Positions 34,490 to 47,510 are shown, numbered from the stretch's first letter. The stretch is 64,000 bases of DNA from Cunninghamia lanceolata (GCA_027924645.1 BSBN01000213.1:36148501-36212500), one strand, 5' to 3'. The notes: generated from the sequence alone by a model not told the origin. Made by a program: numbers and translations.

Positions 34490-36464
34490 GTACATTCAAA
34501 TAACCCTATTCTCTAGTCATATTTGTTGATTGACATTGGTGTGTTAGCTAAAACAAAAACATTTTAACTCTTTTGTTGTATACTTTTTTCAATGTTAACG
34601 ATAATGTTTCCTATTCTATAATTAAGGTCCACATCAAGTAGCACCATTATTGTATAATATCGTATTATATATTAGTTCATGAACTTGCAATAGGCATTGG
34701 GTGATTGAAGGATTGTGTTTTGTTTGTAGTTCAAGTGCATATGCCTTATTAGTTCATAGAAAGCTTATACACAATTTTAACTTTCAATACTAGCTTTTTG
34801 TACAATTCTTTGTGGTAAACATATCTCCCTTTTGGTCTGTTACAAATTTCCAAGAAAGTATAAAGTTATCCTATAATGCTAAATATTAACTGAGTACACA
34901 TTAAGTTTTTTGGTGAGGTGCACATTTGTATTTTCAATGGCATTTTACATTTCTTTACACAATGCATTAATTGGAGTACAGGTGTAAACATGCTTTAATA
35001 AGTGGTTTTTGTGAGATTGACACAAGGACTGATAAATGCATTTAAATGTGCAATTTTGTAAGCTAGGTATACCTTTTTTAAGTCTGCTCCACAACTTTTA
35101 CTCAAATTGCAATGATACACTCATTTTTCCATCTTATAAACATCTGTTCTCACTACTCATTCACATCGGGTGCATTGAAATATACAAATTATCTTTGGAC
35201 CTTGATATCTAATTTACAGGAATATGCAATTTATCTTTGAACCTTAACATCTAATGCACTCAAACATGTAATTTATCTTTAATTCATGGTTTCATTGGGT
35301 GTACTTTTTGCTAGTCTGCTCCACAAATTTTACTCAGTCACAGTGATGCTCATTTTCCCATCTTATAAACATCTATTTGCACATGCTCATTCACATCTAA
35401 TGCACTGGAATATACAAATTACCTTTGGATCTTCACATCTAGTGATTTGGACTATTCAAAATTTTGTGAACCTTAACATTGAATGCACTGGAATGTGTAA
35501 TTTATCCTCCTATCCTTGCTTGATGGATAGTTTTATGCCCATTTGGCTTGTATTGCTTTACATAATTTGTTTACTATTGGATTTTTTTTCTAAATCTTTC
35601 GTTGCTACTGCTTGTTGATGTTGTAGTAAGCACATAAACAATCTATTCTTTTTGTTTGTTACAGTGGATATTTATGCATCTCTCATTTGCTTTTCAGCAT
35701 AATGTACTGAACTATCAAACAATTTTTAGGAAGTGCTATTTTCAAATGACAAACAACAAATTGGTGAACTTTCTCTCAGGTATTAGTTCCTGCATGAAAA
35801 CCCTAATAAAAGGAGTCTTAAGGGGATAAATCATAAAAGCTTGTATTTCATGAAAATTTGTTTCTACAAATACCTCCAAAATTTTCTGTGCTGCACTTGC
35901 TGAGAAATTTAAGTTGCCCATTTGTGTTCCATGTTATCATGCATGGGTATGGTATTAATTTTTAATTTTGTCTGCTATTTTCTCTGGCTTAGTCATACTT
36001 CAGGGTTTATAAGTTCAAAATTCTTTTGACCCTTTCCACCATGATCAATTTCAATTTTGCTTCTTTGTTTCTATGCATTCTATGATAGAAATAGTGATTA
36101 CCAATATGTCCACTAATTGTCTTCTTCTTTGGATTGAAAATGCAATTCCTGAATTACCAAATTTGGTAATATGAACTGACTACTTTTCAGATCACAGGTC
36201 TGTTACAACTAAGGCTTATACCCTTGACTCTAGGTTCTGAAGGAGTATGAGCATGAGTTAACCGTAGCATAGGGTTGACTTGTTTCTTTTAAAACCCTAA
36301 CCCTGAGCCAATGACCAATAGTATTTTATGATGATTCCTTTATGTAGCCTATCACTTAGTCTGTCATATAAATTTGCCACTTTAAGCATCCCATTCTGTT
36401 CTCCCATTGTCATCTTCTTATTAAGCTCATATTTGCTATCAGGTCCTAATAGGAAATAACCTAT
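34490..36464. other. Non-coding interior of CACTA, right of the L5 fragment
   Basis: Begins as the intron after L5 exon 3. No further exon was recognised. Contains the tandem duplication listed separately; the rest is T-rich with no usable frame. Confidence 0.5.
35076..35507 (+). repeat. Tandem duplication of ~230 bp with inner short repeats
   Basis: AGTCTGCTCCACAA...ATCTTATAAACATCT begins at ~35080 and again at ~35313. Each copy ends in a run of TAATGCACTGGAATATAC / AATTTATCTTTGGACCTT variants (about five in all). Confidence 0.75.
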
Positions 36465-36940
36465 ATGAGGGAGACTCTACCATATCGGTGAGAGTCATTT
36501 TGAAGTCCCTCCGATAAAGCAATTTGCATGAAGAAGCATGTTCAAAGACACTACACTATATTGGTAGGAGATACTGCAAAGTCCTTCCGATAGAATAATC
36601 TGCATGATAGATTGTAACCATTGTCGAAGAGACTGCACCGTATCGGCGGGAGCTACTTTCAAGTCTCCCCGATAAAACAAACATCATCGAAGACACCATA
36701 CCATATCAGTAAGAGTTGTTCTAAAGTCTCTTTGACAAAATAATTTGTATAAAAGAACATCATCAAGGAGAATATAGCATATCAGGATAAGAAGTTTTAA
36801 GGTCCCTCTGATGGAAGGACCCGCATTTAATAAGATGAAGTACATCAAGGAGACTACGTTGTATCGGAAGGAGGTGTTTTGAAGTCCCTTCGATAAAGAG
36901 ATTCATATTAACAATCATAAAGCTCATCGAAGAGACTAGG
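36465..36940 (+). repeat. Degenerate tandem array, ~75-80 bp unit
   Basis: Six units recognisable by AGAGACTAC..TATCGG, GAAGTCCCTCCGATAAA and a CATCGAAG/CATCAAGG link. Units differ by many substitutions. Each contains the pair TATCGG and CCGATA, so each could form a small hairpin. Confidence 0.75.
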
Positions 36941-38986
36941 AAATCTAAGAGTAGGATGAAGTGGAAATCTAGTTTGTCAATAGAGATTTCACAGCCATCT
37001 ATTAGATGCCCAGTAAGAGCCTCTTCAGATCATGTCAACTCAAATGAAGGGTACCAACATGTAATGAGTTGCATCTATGGTCTCATTGAGAAAGTTCGCA
37101 GTTGGTTGCCTCTGTTAAGCTTATAGTTTCTACATGGAATGAGCATAATTCCATGGATTCAAATGAGGTAAGAGGCTCTATGGATCTCATTTCTCTTGTT
37201 TGGTAATTCTATATACAAATGCCTCTTAATATGTAGATTGAAATCTGAGCATAGGAGAATCCAACCCAATTTCTTTATTGTTGGAGTGATCCAAAAAATG
37301 TTCTTTTGGACAAATTTATAGCTTGCATTCTTTACTTGAGTTTAGGCATCCTACCAAAGATGAGGCATCCATGACAATTGAGGCATCCTACCAAAGATGA
37401 TATTCATCAGAGGCATAATCATCAGAGATAAGGACAGTTTATTGCTACAGGTAACAATTCACAGTGGTAGCTTATGAACTAGAGAAAGTTGGGTACATGA
37501 GGAAGGATCTCTATAGAGATGACAGTGTGATCTTGAACTAGGACAGTGAGCTTCATGGGACAGTCATGGATTTGTGAAGACATCTATGAATGTCTTTGTG
37601 CTTCTATGCTTAGTGATACCTAGTGGCAGACCTCAAGATAGGTGTTTCTCAATGCAAGTTATTGTAGGGTATGTTGAATGCCAAGACATCAGGGGATAGT
37701 CACAGGGTTGCCATGACAAGCTGTAGCAGGGTCAGTGATGCCTAAATAAGGACAACCACTAGTTTTTATGAGTGGTAGTCTTCCTCTAAAGCAATCTACA
37801 CAGTCAAATTAAAGTCAACATATGTGCAAGGACTAGTGGACTTAAAGGGTTTACAAGGTTAGTATCAAAGGCAGATAAGAGAATTTCTAAGCCAATGACA
37901 AAAGCATTTAATTCCAGCCTCAAGGCTCTTCAAGAGAGGAGTTGAATATAATAGTAATATAAGACAATCATGGTAGAATCTGCAAGAACAACACTTATGA
38001 AGTAGATAGAGAGGTCTACCAAGTGATAGTTTCAGTCAAGAAATGTGTTACTAAAGTAATAAAATGGCATAGGACAGAGTCAAGAGAACATGTGTCAAAG
38101 ATAGCCTTGAATTTCTCCTACACCTCCAAGAGGTTGTTGAGAAGTCAAAGACAGTTGCACACATGTCCTATTATCTTGTACAGGGCTATTAAGGTAGTTT
38201 GGGCGACCTAGAGACTAGTTTGAAGGAATATAGCAGCAATTGGAGCATTTAAAAAGGTAGCTTGAACAAAAAGATGACATGTGTAAGCATCTAGGAGTAG
38301 ATAACAGTTGAACAGATCAACTTGTCTTTTTCCAACACCACCAAGAAGTTTCCAAGCATTCAAAGCATGAGACAAAGGCAGTTTCAAGCACCCAAGGTTC
38401 AAGGAAGAAGTCAGCAATAGTCATAAAGGAAACATTTAATGAATTTTAAACATGTCCTACTTTTCCTCTAGCATAGGATAGTCAAAAGTAGAGTTTACTT
38501 TCATTTTTACTCAGTTCTTTTCACTTTTGGAAAAGCATTGTAAGCTGAAACAAGCTTCTTTCTATCTTTTGGTGCATTGTAACTCAGAAAATCAGTTTCT
38601 TGCTCATTCTTTGAGCTATGTATTGAAAACTGTTGGCGTTTCAATTCGCACCTCTGGTATGCGATTTGGAAACGGACAGCTATGCACAGATAAAATGCTC
38701 TCCTATTGGAAGGGGGAGTTCCCTTTCTTGCTGATGTTTGCTGAAAAGATAACTTGAATGAAACTTCGCCTATGTTCTTTTTTATTCTCAGCTGCGAGCA
38801 CAAGGTTATAAAACTCTAAACACTGCAGAAGAGGTTTTTTCCTTTTTAATAAAACTTCTACTACAACTAGCATAGACTAGTGACGCTTTCAACCTCCTGA
38901 GTAAATTCAGAGCAAAGGAAGTTGGAAGTGAATGGGGAATGATTGTTAACACAAAAACTTAAGTAATTTTCCTCTAGATTTACACC
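36941..38986. other. CACTA interior, unassigned
   Basis: About 2 kb with short ORFs only (for example 38527-38757) and no recognised domain. GAGGCATCCTACCAAAGATGA is nearly repeated twice at ~37345-37400. Might be old LTR or leader sequence. Confidence 0.4.
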
Positions 38987-41040
38987 ACAAGACTAAAAGT
39001 ACTTTAATGATGAAAGCTGAAAATGAAAGCTACAGAAGCTACACATCTGACGATGATAACTTAATGAATCGATATAGAATATTAGAGCAAAGTAGGCATG
39101 AGACTTCTATTCAATATCACAAAGTTTAATACAACTCCAGGACAACAATACTACAGCAAAAGGTAGGCATACAGTAAGCGATCAAACACCAGAGAACAAT
39201 GAACACAAAGTGAACAAACACCTGAAATAACAATGTTTGTAGGCTAGAATAGGCACAACAAATTTGCTATCACAAAAGTCATTTTCAAACAATGGGCAAG
39301 GATGCCCTTATTTATACTAAAATCAAAGGAGTTGGGAACCCTAAAATCTCCTTGATTAACCCTAACTTGCCAACTCGCAAGCTTTATTACTATTCTAAGA
39401 CAAAGATACAATAAACAAATGCTTTAAAGCAATATGCTTTAAAGCAGAGAATATTCCAACTATCACAAGGTGATTTCTTTCTAAATATAGGATGGATGAG
39501 TTTAGGATGAAAGCACATGCTTTAAAACAAAAAGCATATGTTTTAAAGCTGCTTTCTTTTGAAATGCATCCTCATCAACATTCTTGCTTTTTGGTGATGT
39601 CATCCGTTGATATTCTTTTGCTGATTTCTTCTAAAAAAGCTGATTCTAAGCGAAAAAAGTTGGCACATGGGTTTTGTAGATAATTCTATTTCTAAGCAAC
39701 CCAGATTGTCAGATTTTGAAAAAGCAGAGATTTTCTCAAAAAAGCAGGAAAAAAGTAGTTTCCCAAAAAAAAGCACAACTCCCAATCTTCAAGAGGATGA
39801 TAATCTGGATGGACCCATCTTGACAAAAACTGAAAAAGCTCTGGTCAAATTTCTAAAAAATGATCTCCTTGAAACAAGGACCCTGAAAAAGCAAGCCTCT
39901 CTTCTTCCTCAACCTGAATCTATGAAGAACACTGAAAAAGCACTTGGTTTAGGTCATTGAATCTTCGTTGAAAGAAAATACAATCTTTCCTCTGGATGCA
40001 TCCTGTAAAAGATAATGAAATAAGGAAGCCAAAAGCTTGTCTTTATAAATCTTTTGGTCGAAAAAGCAGCTTTATTTGTGTGAGAAGAAAACTTCACCCT
40101 CATCCATGAAGAAAGCATCTTTTAAAGCATAAATCCAAGTGGATGTCTTTGAATAGGAAGAATCCCTATTTTGTAGGAGCCTATGGCTTCATGTGCAAGA
40201 TGATGAAAAATATCTTCTTTGATGATGTCATCAAACACGTAGGTTGAAAGAAGTGCTCATAAAATTTTCTTTATTTTCGACACTTCAACACTTGTTTTGA
40301 CTAAAATATGGCCTGTCTCTGAGTTCAACAAGGTGGAAAAATGTCACCATGAACTAAAACAGCTGACTGATCCTGACATTTTGGAGATTGATCAATTGAG
40401 ATTCCATCCCCTACCTTCGTTCGATGATCTAACATCGTTTGACCAAGTTTGACCTCCCAGAAACTGCCAACAGGCGAAGATTGGTAACAAAGCATGTCAG
40501 AAAACACTGTAAACATGAAAATATTCTAACACTGCTCAAGTTGGGCACCCCAAGCCACCTGGGGCACCTGGTTTTCCAACACTTAGCCATTTTTTTAGTT
40601 TTTTCAACTTTTTGAATTTCTTGGTTTGTGTGCGCGTTCCGGAGGCACTGGACCCCTATTTGGCTGTCGATTTCTATCAAATGGGATGAAAATGATTCTG
40701 ATTATTTGGAAAATATGCAAGCTTGATGAAAATTGAGCTGATTGTACCTTCTGTTTGCCTCGAAAAAACATGCCAAACTGATCAATTCTGACCTAGACAG
40801 GGCTGACGGAAGGAGTGTCATGCCTGCATTTCCCGTGCAGACATGACACACAAACACCCGTGTCATGACCACATTCGCCATGTGGTCATGACACGGGCCA
40901 CGAAAAACTTTTCTCCCTACCCTAAGAATCACCTCGCACGCACTTGCATGCTCGATGGCATTACGCTTGAGGCGTAAACATGACCACATGTTCGATGGGA
41001 TGCAGGCTGTCTAGGGGTATACGACACGAAATGTGTCGCC
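38987..41040 (-). other. Probable decayed LTR-type sequence, minus strand
   Basis: On the minus strand a TATAAATAAGGGC box at ~39314 is followed by an untranslated-leader-like region, as in LTR promoters. The + strand part 39400-40110 is crowded with GCTTTAAAG and GAAAAAGC words. No second LTR copy or coding interior was found, so assignment is weak. Confidence 0.35.
40814..40897. repeat. Two adjacent hairpins built from GTGTCATG words
   Basis: Hairpin 2 has perfect 18-bp arms CCCGTGTCATGACCACAT (40857-40874) and its complement (40880-40897) around a 5-base loop. Just upstream GTGTCATGCCTGCA (from ~40815) pairs with TGCAGACATGACAC (to ~40851) with one mismatch around a 7-base loop. Confidence 0.85.
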
Positions 41041-42069
41041 TCCAAGGGGTAGACTGATTTAGAAGGGATCCCTAGTTTCCTAGGTGAAGGTGAAATTTGA
41101 CGTCAATGATCCTTAATAAAACTCGGATGGAAAGAGGGTTAGTTATGGCGACAAGATGGCGCACGAAAGGAGTGGATAGGTGGATAGAAAAGTATCAAGG
41201 ATAAATAATTATTGCTGAATCTAAAAATTGTTTTACTTGATTACATAGTTTTCCTATTTTGGTTAATCCCTTAGATTTCAAGATAACTCAGAATTACTTA
41301 CGCAACATTTTTCCTTACATGTTAGATGTCGTTTACTGGGATATGCTCATGTTAATATCCACATAAAACTTATTACGCTTCACTTCTCTTACAAAAGGGT
41401 AATTTCTCCTCCTACAGGTTTGACTTGGTTAGCCTCTTATGAAAAGCATAGGTTGCCTTAATTTAATTATTCATAAGGTATGTGGGTTCCGTCCATTTTA
41501 TTACTCTCTCTTGGTATAATTGTTATCATTATTATTATATATATATATATATATTTTTTTTTAAATTTATTTTATTTTTTTTACTTTTATTTTTTTATTT
41601 ATCTGGTAAATGGTTTAGCTCCGACTCTCTACTGTTATTCTAAGTTCTAGGATATATAAATAATTATATACCCACCCTTATAACTTAATTATTGTTATAC
41701 AACATTGTCAAGAATCTAACACCCTTATAAAACAAATTTGTTCTAAAAGACCCCCTTTGAAATTGGCATTATGAATTACACCTATGTAAGTAAATAATTG
41801 TTAATATATTTAAACCAAAGAAGGTAGAAATTATCATTTCCACGTTTAACTAAATCTACCCATTTATTGTAGAACAATAGTATTTAAATGTTTACATATA
41901 TAATATATATGTAATAAAATTTGTTTGTTAATATACTATAAGCTACAATTACTTCTTTAATACAAACAAAGAGAATTAAGGGATGAAGTTTATATTGCAT
42001 CCTCCAGTCCACACAAAACCCTAACCCAAATACCTAAAAGGACTCCTTTATGCCCTAATCGCTCATTTT
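41041..42069. other. AT-rich CACTA interior with (TA)n and T tracts
   Basis: No gene. A TA dinucleotide run at ~41537-41553 continues into T-rich sequence up to ~41600. Weak minor motifs only. Confidence 0.5.
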
Positions 42070-42590
42070 TGTTACCTTGTTTGTGTGCTGTGATGCAGGG
42101 GGAAGGAGGCAATGGCAAACGGAGCCGTGGGTGCCAAAGGCGGAGGAGGAGGAGCTCCGTGGCGGAGGGACAGCGGCGTTGGGCGGGGCCGTGGCTGAGG
42201 AAGGGCTGCAGCGCGTGGTGGTCGGTGGCAGAGGGGTGAAGAGGGGTGCTGGCCACGGCGGGGGTGAAAGACATGGCGAGTGCAAGGAGGCGAAAGGTCG
42301 AGGATGGGCGGAAAGGACGGTGCGAAGGGGCCGCACAGAGGTGGCCGAAGACAGTGGTGCGATCAGGAGGAGTCAAGGGAGGTGAGATCCTGTGTCGCGG
42401 GGCGCCGAGGTAGCGGGGCAGCGGAGGTAGGGACGCTACAGCGGCAGCGTTTAAAGAAAACAATGGGAAGAGTGTGGGGAGCATGAAGTGGGTAAGGAGT
42501 GGGGTCTTCGGTGGAGAACGCGGGGTATTCAGCCGTGCAGGGAAGTAAGGGGTAACGGGTATGGGGTCTATGGTGGGGGTTTAAACCCCA
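42070..42590. other. GC- and CpG-rich island of unknown origin
   Basis: About 520 bases rich in GGAGG, GGCGG and CG in a window otherwise AT-rich and CpG-poor. Overlapping long ORFs on both strands (for example 42484-41990 minus and 42077-42385 plus) follow from the base composition and show no domain. Ends near GGGTTTAAACCCC (~42577). Could be a captured promoter/5' exon or part of a younger insertion. Confidence 0.5.
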
Positions 42591-43500
42591 CCCAAATGTA
42601 AAAAAATATTTTTTTTAGACTGTGTTTTCTCCTTCAAGCACAGCAACACTAAAAAAATAATAATAATAATTCCATTTCTTTTATAAAATATTTAAAGAAA
42701 TAAAAGAAAATATGTATATATATATATATGTTTATTAGTTTATTTATCTGTTACCTATATATTCTATTTTTCTCAGAAATAGGGTTGATACTCATATCCC
42801 CAAATTGCACTAATTTGAAGAAATTTCCTATAACTCTGAGTATGATTATATACTTTTTGTCAAATAACTGTTGTAGGGCAGTTAAATAAAAAAAATGTTA
42901 GTTGTATTGCTCTTCCTTAGAAATTCAATTCTAACACTATTTAGATTGCAGAGATTAAGGAATTACGAAATCTATTTATTTCCTTTTTATTTATTAAAAA
43001 CAAATTGTTCATTGTTTCAAACTAATTACAAAAGCATTTAGTTTTCAACAAATAACATAGTTTGTTTTATTTTGCACCAACTACATGATTTACAAACAAG
43101 GAAACATAGCCAATATATTTTATAAAATCTCTTTTTCTTTTACAAATCTGCAACTACAAAATTTCTTTTTTTCAAATAGAGATACACTACTATTATTTAA
43201 AACCTATTTCCCTTAATTAATTTAAAAATTCCAAGTCACTAACTTTTAGTTTAAGTCAGTAGCATATTCTTTAATATGGAAAGAACTGTCAAACTTGCAT
43301 TTATTCATAACTGAAAAGAAAAAGTGTGTGTTTTAAATACAATTTTCTTCCCCATTCAAAACATAATACAAATACCATAAATTCAATTTAAGATCAGCAT
43401 TTCCACTAACTATGCAATATCTGATGGGTAACAATTTTATCTACAACAACAACTAATTTCAAATGCAGGAATGAAACCATTTTAACCTCATTAACAGGAA
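42591..43500. other. Unassigned AT-rich stretch in CACTA
   Basis: No usable frame. Contains (TAA)n at ~42655-42670 and a TA-type run at ~42712-42730. Confidence 0.5.
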
Positions 43501-45310
43501 TTTTACAATAACTGATCTTATCCAGCCATCTCATAGTAAGGATAACCATAACATCCCTTTTACAAAGATAATGCTATGAGGCCATAATGGCCAAGGCTTC
43601 AGCAGCCATAATATCACCACAAGGTCACACAAGGGTGGGCTCTCATCCTCCTTTCCTCCCTCACTCAAAACTGCAACTAAACACAGCAATGAAGCAACAA
43701 AACCTAGCCACTAAGAAAAGAAAGCTCTCCTCCCTACCGTAGACCCGCAAGTGGGTCACCCCCGAGCTAGGGAGGTAGGGAAATTCACATAGGGCTTCAA
43801 TCACAACAGCAATTCAACCACATTAACACATAAATCAGAACATCCCCATAGGTATAGCACATAACTAAGCTCATAAAAATGAGCTTGGTGAGGGTAGGGA
43901 ATAGACCTCTCAACTTAAAGGGGCTCACAATGAAAATGAAGATCTCAACACATGGCCTCAAGCCAAAAATCCCTGAATCACCACAATCCACAAGAACCTC
44001 ACACCAATTTTGCTTGGCACTCTTTGCCATATAAATAACTCCTCCTCAGATGATAATAGGCCCTCAAGGCATAAACACATAAACATAAACTGTGGGAGAG
44101 CCCCCAAGGATTGTTCCTCTCCCCTACCCATACAAGTTGAGCATTTCCTCCACAGGAGGTGCTCTCACCATGACAACCCAACCCAACATCAAATACAAAA
44201 AGAAACATCTCAATACAACAAATATACAATCAAAATTCAAATATGGAAACATCATATAGCAAAGCAAGCAACAAGATAAGAGCCAACCTTCAAGGTCTTG
44301 GCAATGGAAGTGGAATTTTGGTGAAGAGCTCCTAGCCTTTCCAAGCTTTCCAACCTTTCAGTTTTTTTTTCTCCCCAACCTTCTCTAACTCCTCCAAACT
44401 TAGTAAGGAAATCCAAATTGCAAGAAGTCTCTAAAAATCCAAGCAAAAACCATAGAATGGAAGAACCCCCACTCCTCTACAAGAGGAGCTATTATAGGCC
44501 CTTTATTTGGCCTTGAGAGAATGAGGTGGTGACATTTGTCACCATCTCTTCCCTCCACCAAGCCACTTGGAAAAGAGAGAAGGTAAGAGGATGAAAAGTG
44601 TCCTCTCCCTTCACCTCCATCTCCACCTCATCCACTTGTGCTTCCACACAAGTGGGAGGGGGACAAATGGTGAGTTGGATTCCCACTCACCCTTCCATAA
44701 GACAATGGCCTTGAGTGGATCTCCCACTCACTTGGGAGCTTGGGAGGACTCTTGGAGACCTCCCAAGTCCTCCTTGGGAATGTTTCCCAAAACTTAGGGA
44801 TGGGAGAGGTGCTCTTCCCAAGGCAAATGCCATCCCTCATCTTCCCTTTTCCCATTTTCGTCACTTTGACTCAACCATGGGTTAGGGTGACCTAAGGTGA
44901 GTCAAAACTAGGGTTAGGTGGTCCAAGTTGACCCTAGACTCATGGTTGACCACCTATGGTAACTTTTGGGACCCTAGGGGTCATGAAAGGGGTCAAAAAT
45001 CCACATAGAAATGGCCCAAAATAAAATAACAAAAAAAATACCAATTGACATAAATCAATTAAAATTTTACAACACATAATATTAATCAAAATAAGAAAGA
45101 GGGAGTACTAAGGCTTAAATAAAAATAATTAAAAATTTAAACAAAGCACAATAAATCATCATGCAATTTCACACGTGATCCTTATCCCTCTTGGGAACGG
45201 ATCGGCTTAACCGGGAATAACAGGGTGTGAATCCTCTACCTCCGATTTCCCATGGCTAGGGAAAGTAAAACCTGCACATCTCGATCAAGTGTCAGTTCTG
45301 CCAAGAAATG
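43501..45310 (-). other. Possible decayed LTR/leader, minus strand
   Basis: Minus-strand CCTATAATAGCTCCTC at ~44500-44485 resembles a TATA box; the sequence to either side has LTR-like texture (CCCACTCA/CTTGGGAGG words). The ORFs in 43797-44864 are short and overlap each other on both strands. No partner repeat was found, so this is a weak call. Confidence 0.3.
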
Positions 45311-45789
45311 ATAGCCGAAGCAACTGGAAATTAAATTCATGCAAACAATACAACAATATCCATCAATACATAAATCCAAATTAACTGCATTTCCCATCAC
45401 ATGTTAATTAATTTCAATCACATAAACAACTAGAATCTCATAAAAAAATAACATCTAATATAATCCATATATCGAACCACAGCATCTCATCAATATGACT
45501 CAATCAAATCACATATATCAAATCAGTGAGATAAATCATCAAGTCTGAAATATGAAACATAGTCACTACTGAATAGCACAATGATCAAAATGTAGGAGGC
45601 AAAATAGTCAGCCTCACAAGGAGATTCACATTTTTCGAGGAAAACTTCAAAAATAAACTAACTCTGATGAGTTTGGGCGCCCCAAGCCTCCTGGGGCGCC
45701 TATCTTTCCATGCCTTAGAATTTTTTTTGAATTTTTCAATTTCTGCCGCAAATCTTGAATTTCACCAAAATTCGAAGGTCCTATCTGAC

Positions 45790-45862
45790 GTATATTTCAA
45801 AATATATTTAAGTATATGTTTAGATATTGAATTTCCTATACTTTAAATATTTTGAAATATAC
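45790..45862. repeat. Foldback, 16-bp perfect arms
   Basis: GTATATTTCAAAATAT at 45790-45805 and its exact complement at 45847-45862, with a further imperfect 10-bp extension inward. Confidence 0.8.
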
Positions 45863-46600
45863 TTCCAGGATGTTTGAGATAGGTCTCAGATCCATGGGAT
45901 TTGACATGCAGATTCTAGATTCTTGAGGATCCACCAGATTTCAAACTGTCAATTTTTCAGGATTTCAGGACATCAGACTTAGCCAATTTTAGGATTCCAC
46001 GAACATGCATTAGGATGAGGGTAGATTGGATAGCTTGAGCATATCTGAGATGAATCTCTTCCTTTTATGGGCCTTTTGACTGAGTTTAACCAAGCTTGAC
46101 CAATCGGGAACGAGTTGAACGAGTTGACGGAAGCATTTTCGACATTTCATGAAAAAAAACTAACACATGAGAGGATGGGCACCCCAAGCCACCTAGGGCA
46201 CCTAGTTTCACTAGACTTAGTCAAATTTATGATTTTCCAACATTTCATTTCACCTTGGATCCATCTTGCATCGTTTTACGTGCATCGTCGAGTCGACGGT
46301 CGTTTGTCAGTTTTGCGTCGTTGAAACAGTGTTGGAAACTCATCGAAGAGTTCTGGCAAGTGAACTTTTTTGTGTTGATGACTTTCAAGCTCAGGCTTCA
46401 CCTTTTGAAAAAGTAGAAATGACCCAGTAGAGAAAACTTGGTCATTTGAAGATTTCGTCTAAACTATGCCGATCGTGGAGCAAAATCGACCAATGAGAAT
46501 CGAGCGCAACACCTGATTTGGAGATTCTATTTTTAGAAAGTTTTGCCAACATCCATAGCTCAAGAAACCCAGAAAACCTAACTCGATGTCTATTTTTAAG

Positions 46601-46636
46601 AATTTCTAAAAATAGAAATTTCTATTTTTAGAAATT
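46601..46636. repeat. 36-bp perfect palindrome
   Basis: AATTTCTAAAAATAGAAA followed directly by its reverse complement, with no spacer. Two further CTATTTTTA copies lie at ~46527 and ~46590. Confidence 0.9.
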
Positions 46637-47236
46637 TTGTTTTTTTTGACTTTTTGACGAAAAATTTTCTAGACTTGTTTCAAAATGCCTTAATGAAGCA
46701 AAAAATTTGGTTGGGTACAATATAACCATGAAGGTTTTTTAGCAAAGAGAAAGCATTGTAACTTATTTTCATATCTGTATGTTGTTTGTAGGCATTTTTT
46801 ATCAATAAAACAAGTTTTTACCTTCTCAAAGCTATTTCATTGTGCAAGCTTCAAAATGGTTGATGTGATCGTGTGGTGATGCTTCTTCCCCTTGATTTCT
46901 ATCATATTTTTCATTACATTTATGTAGAAAATATGTACTTTTGCAAGTCATTACTTGTGTTTATCCAGGTAGGAGCAAAGTTTAAGTTGTGAGAACATTT
47001 CCATCTCCTTCTAAATTTCATCCTAGTTATCAAACCTAGTCATGAAATACTTATTCAAGAGACATGTGAAATTTTGGGTTGTGTATGTCAAAGCTTAGGT
47101 TGTTGATCATATTATGTTCATTTAAACAAGTGCAGGTCAAAAGTCATTTGGTGTATCACCTTAGATCTTAGGTTTTCATTTTCATGTCAATTCCTATCTC
47201 TTTCCTTTGCAAACAACAATAGGTAGTTTAGGGTAG

Positions 47237-47510
47237 GTGATAGAACCAAGAGAACCAGCTCACTCTGGAGGTTCTTTACATCATAGGTGACCCACAAACT
47301 TGGAAAGATCCCATGTTTCACAAATAGGCTGAGTTTTGCAACTCAGTAAGGGTGTACTATTTGGTGATAATAGTATCAAGGGAACCAACCCTCTCTGCAG
47401 GTTCCTTTTCATCATAGTTGACCCACAAACCTAGAAAGGATCCCATCTTTCACCAATAAGCTAAATTCTGCAACTTAGTAGGGGCACAATATTGAGTGAT
47501 AACAATATCA
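47237..47510 (+). repeat. Tandem duplication, unit ~127-132 bp
   Basis: GTGATA...GGTTC...GACCCACAAAC...GCAACT units start at 47237, 47364 and 47496 (the third truncated at the start of the next repeat). Confidence 0.8.

Larger units (their letters stand above)
45311..47236. other. CACTA interior with foldbacks and a polyadenylation-like site
   Basis: No gene. Holds the two foldbacks listed separately, and ATCAATAAAACAAG near 46800 preceded by TTGTAACTTATTTTC, which resembles the R region of an LTR or a 3' UTR. Confidence 0.4.

Noticed and set aside
36290..36310. Telomere-type AACCCTAACCC
   Set aside because: Fewer than two units; such words are common in plant LTRs and leaders.
38527..38757. 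Possible third captured host exon
   Set aside because: 76 codons with no recognisable motif or splice sites at useful positions.
41990..42484. Minus-strand 164-codon Pro/Leu-rich ORF
   Set aside because: Sits in the GC-rich island, with equally long frames on the other strand; composition alone explains it.
44010..44864. Several overlapping short ORFs
   Set aside because: They overlap on both strands, have simple sequence texture and no domains.
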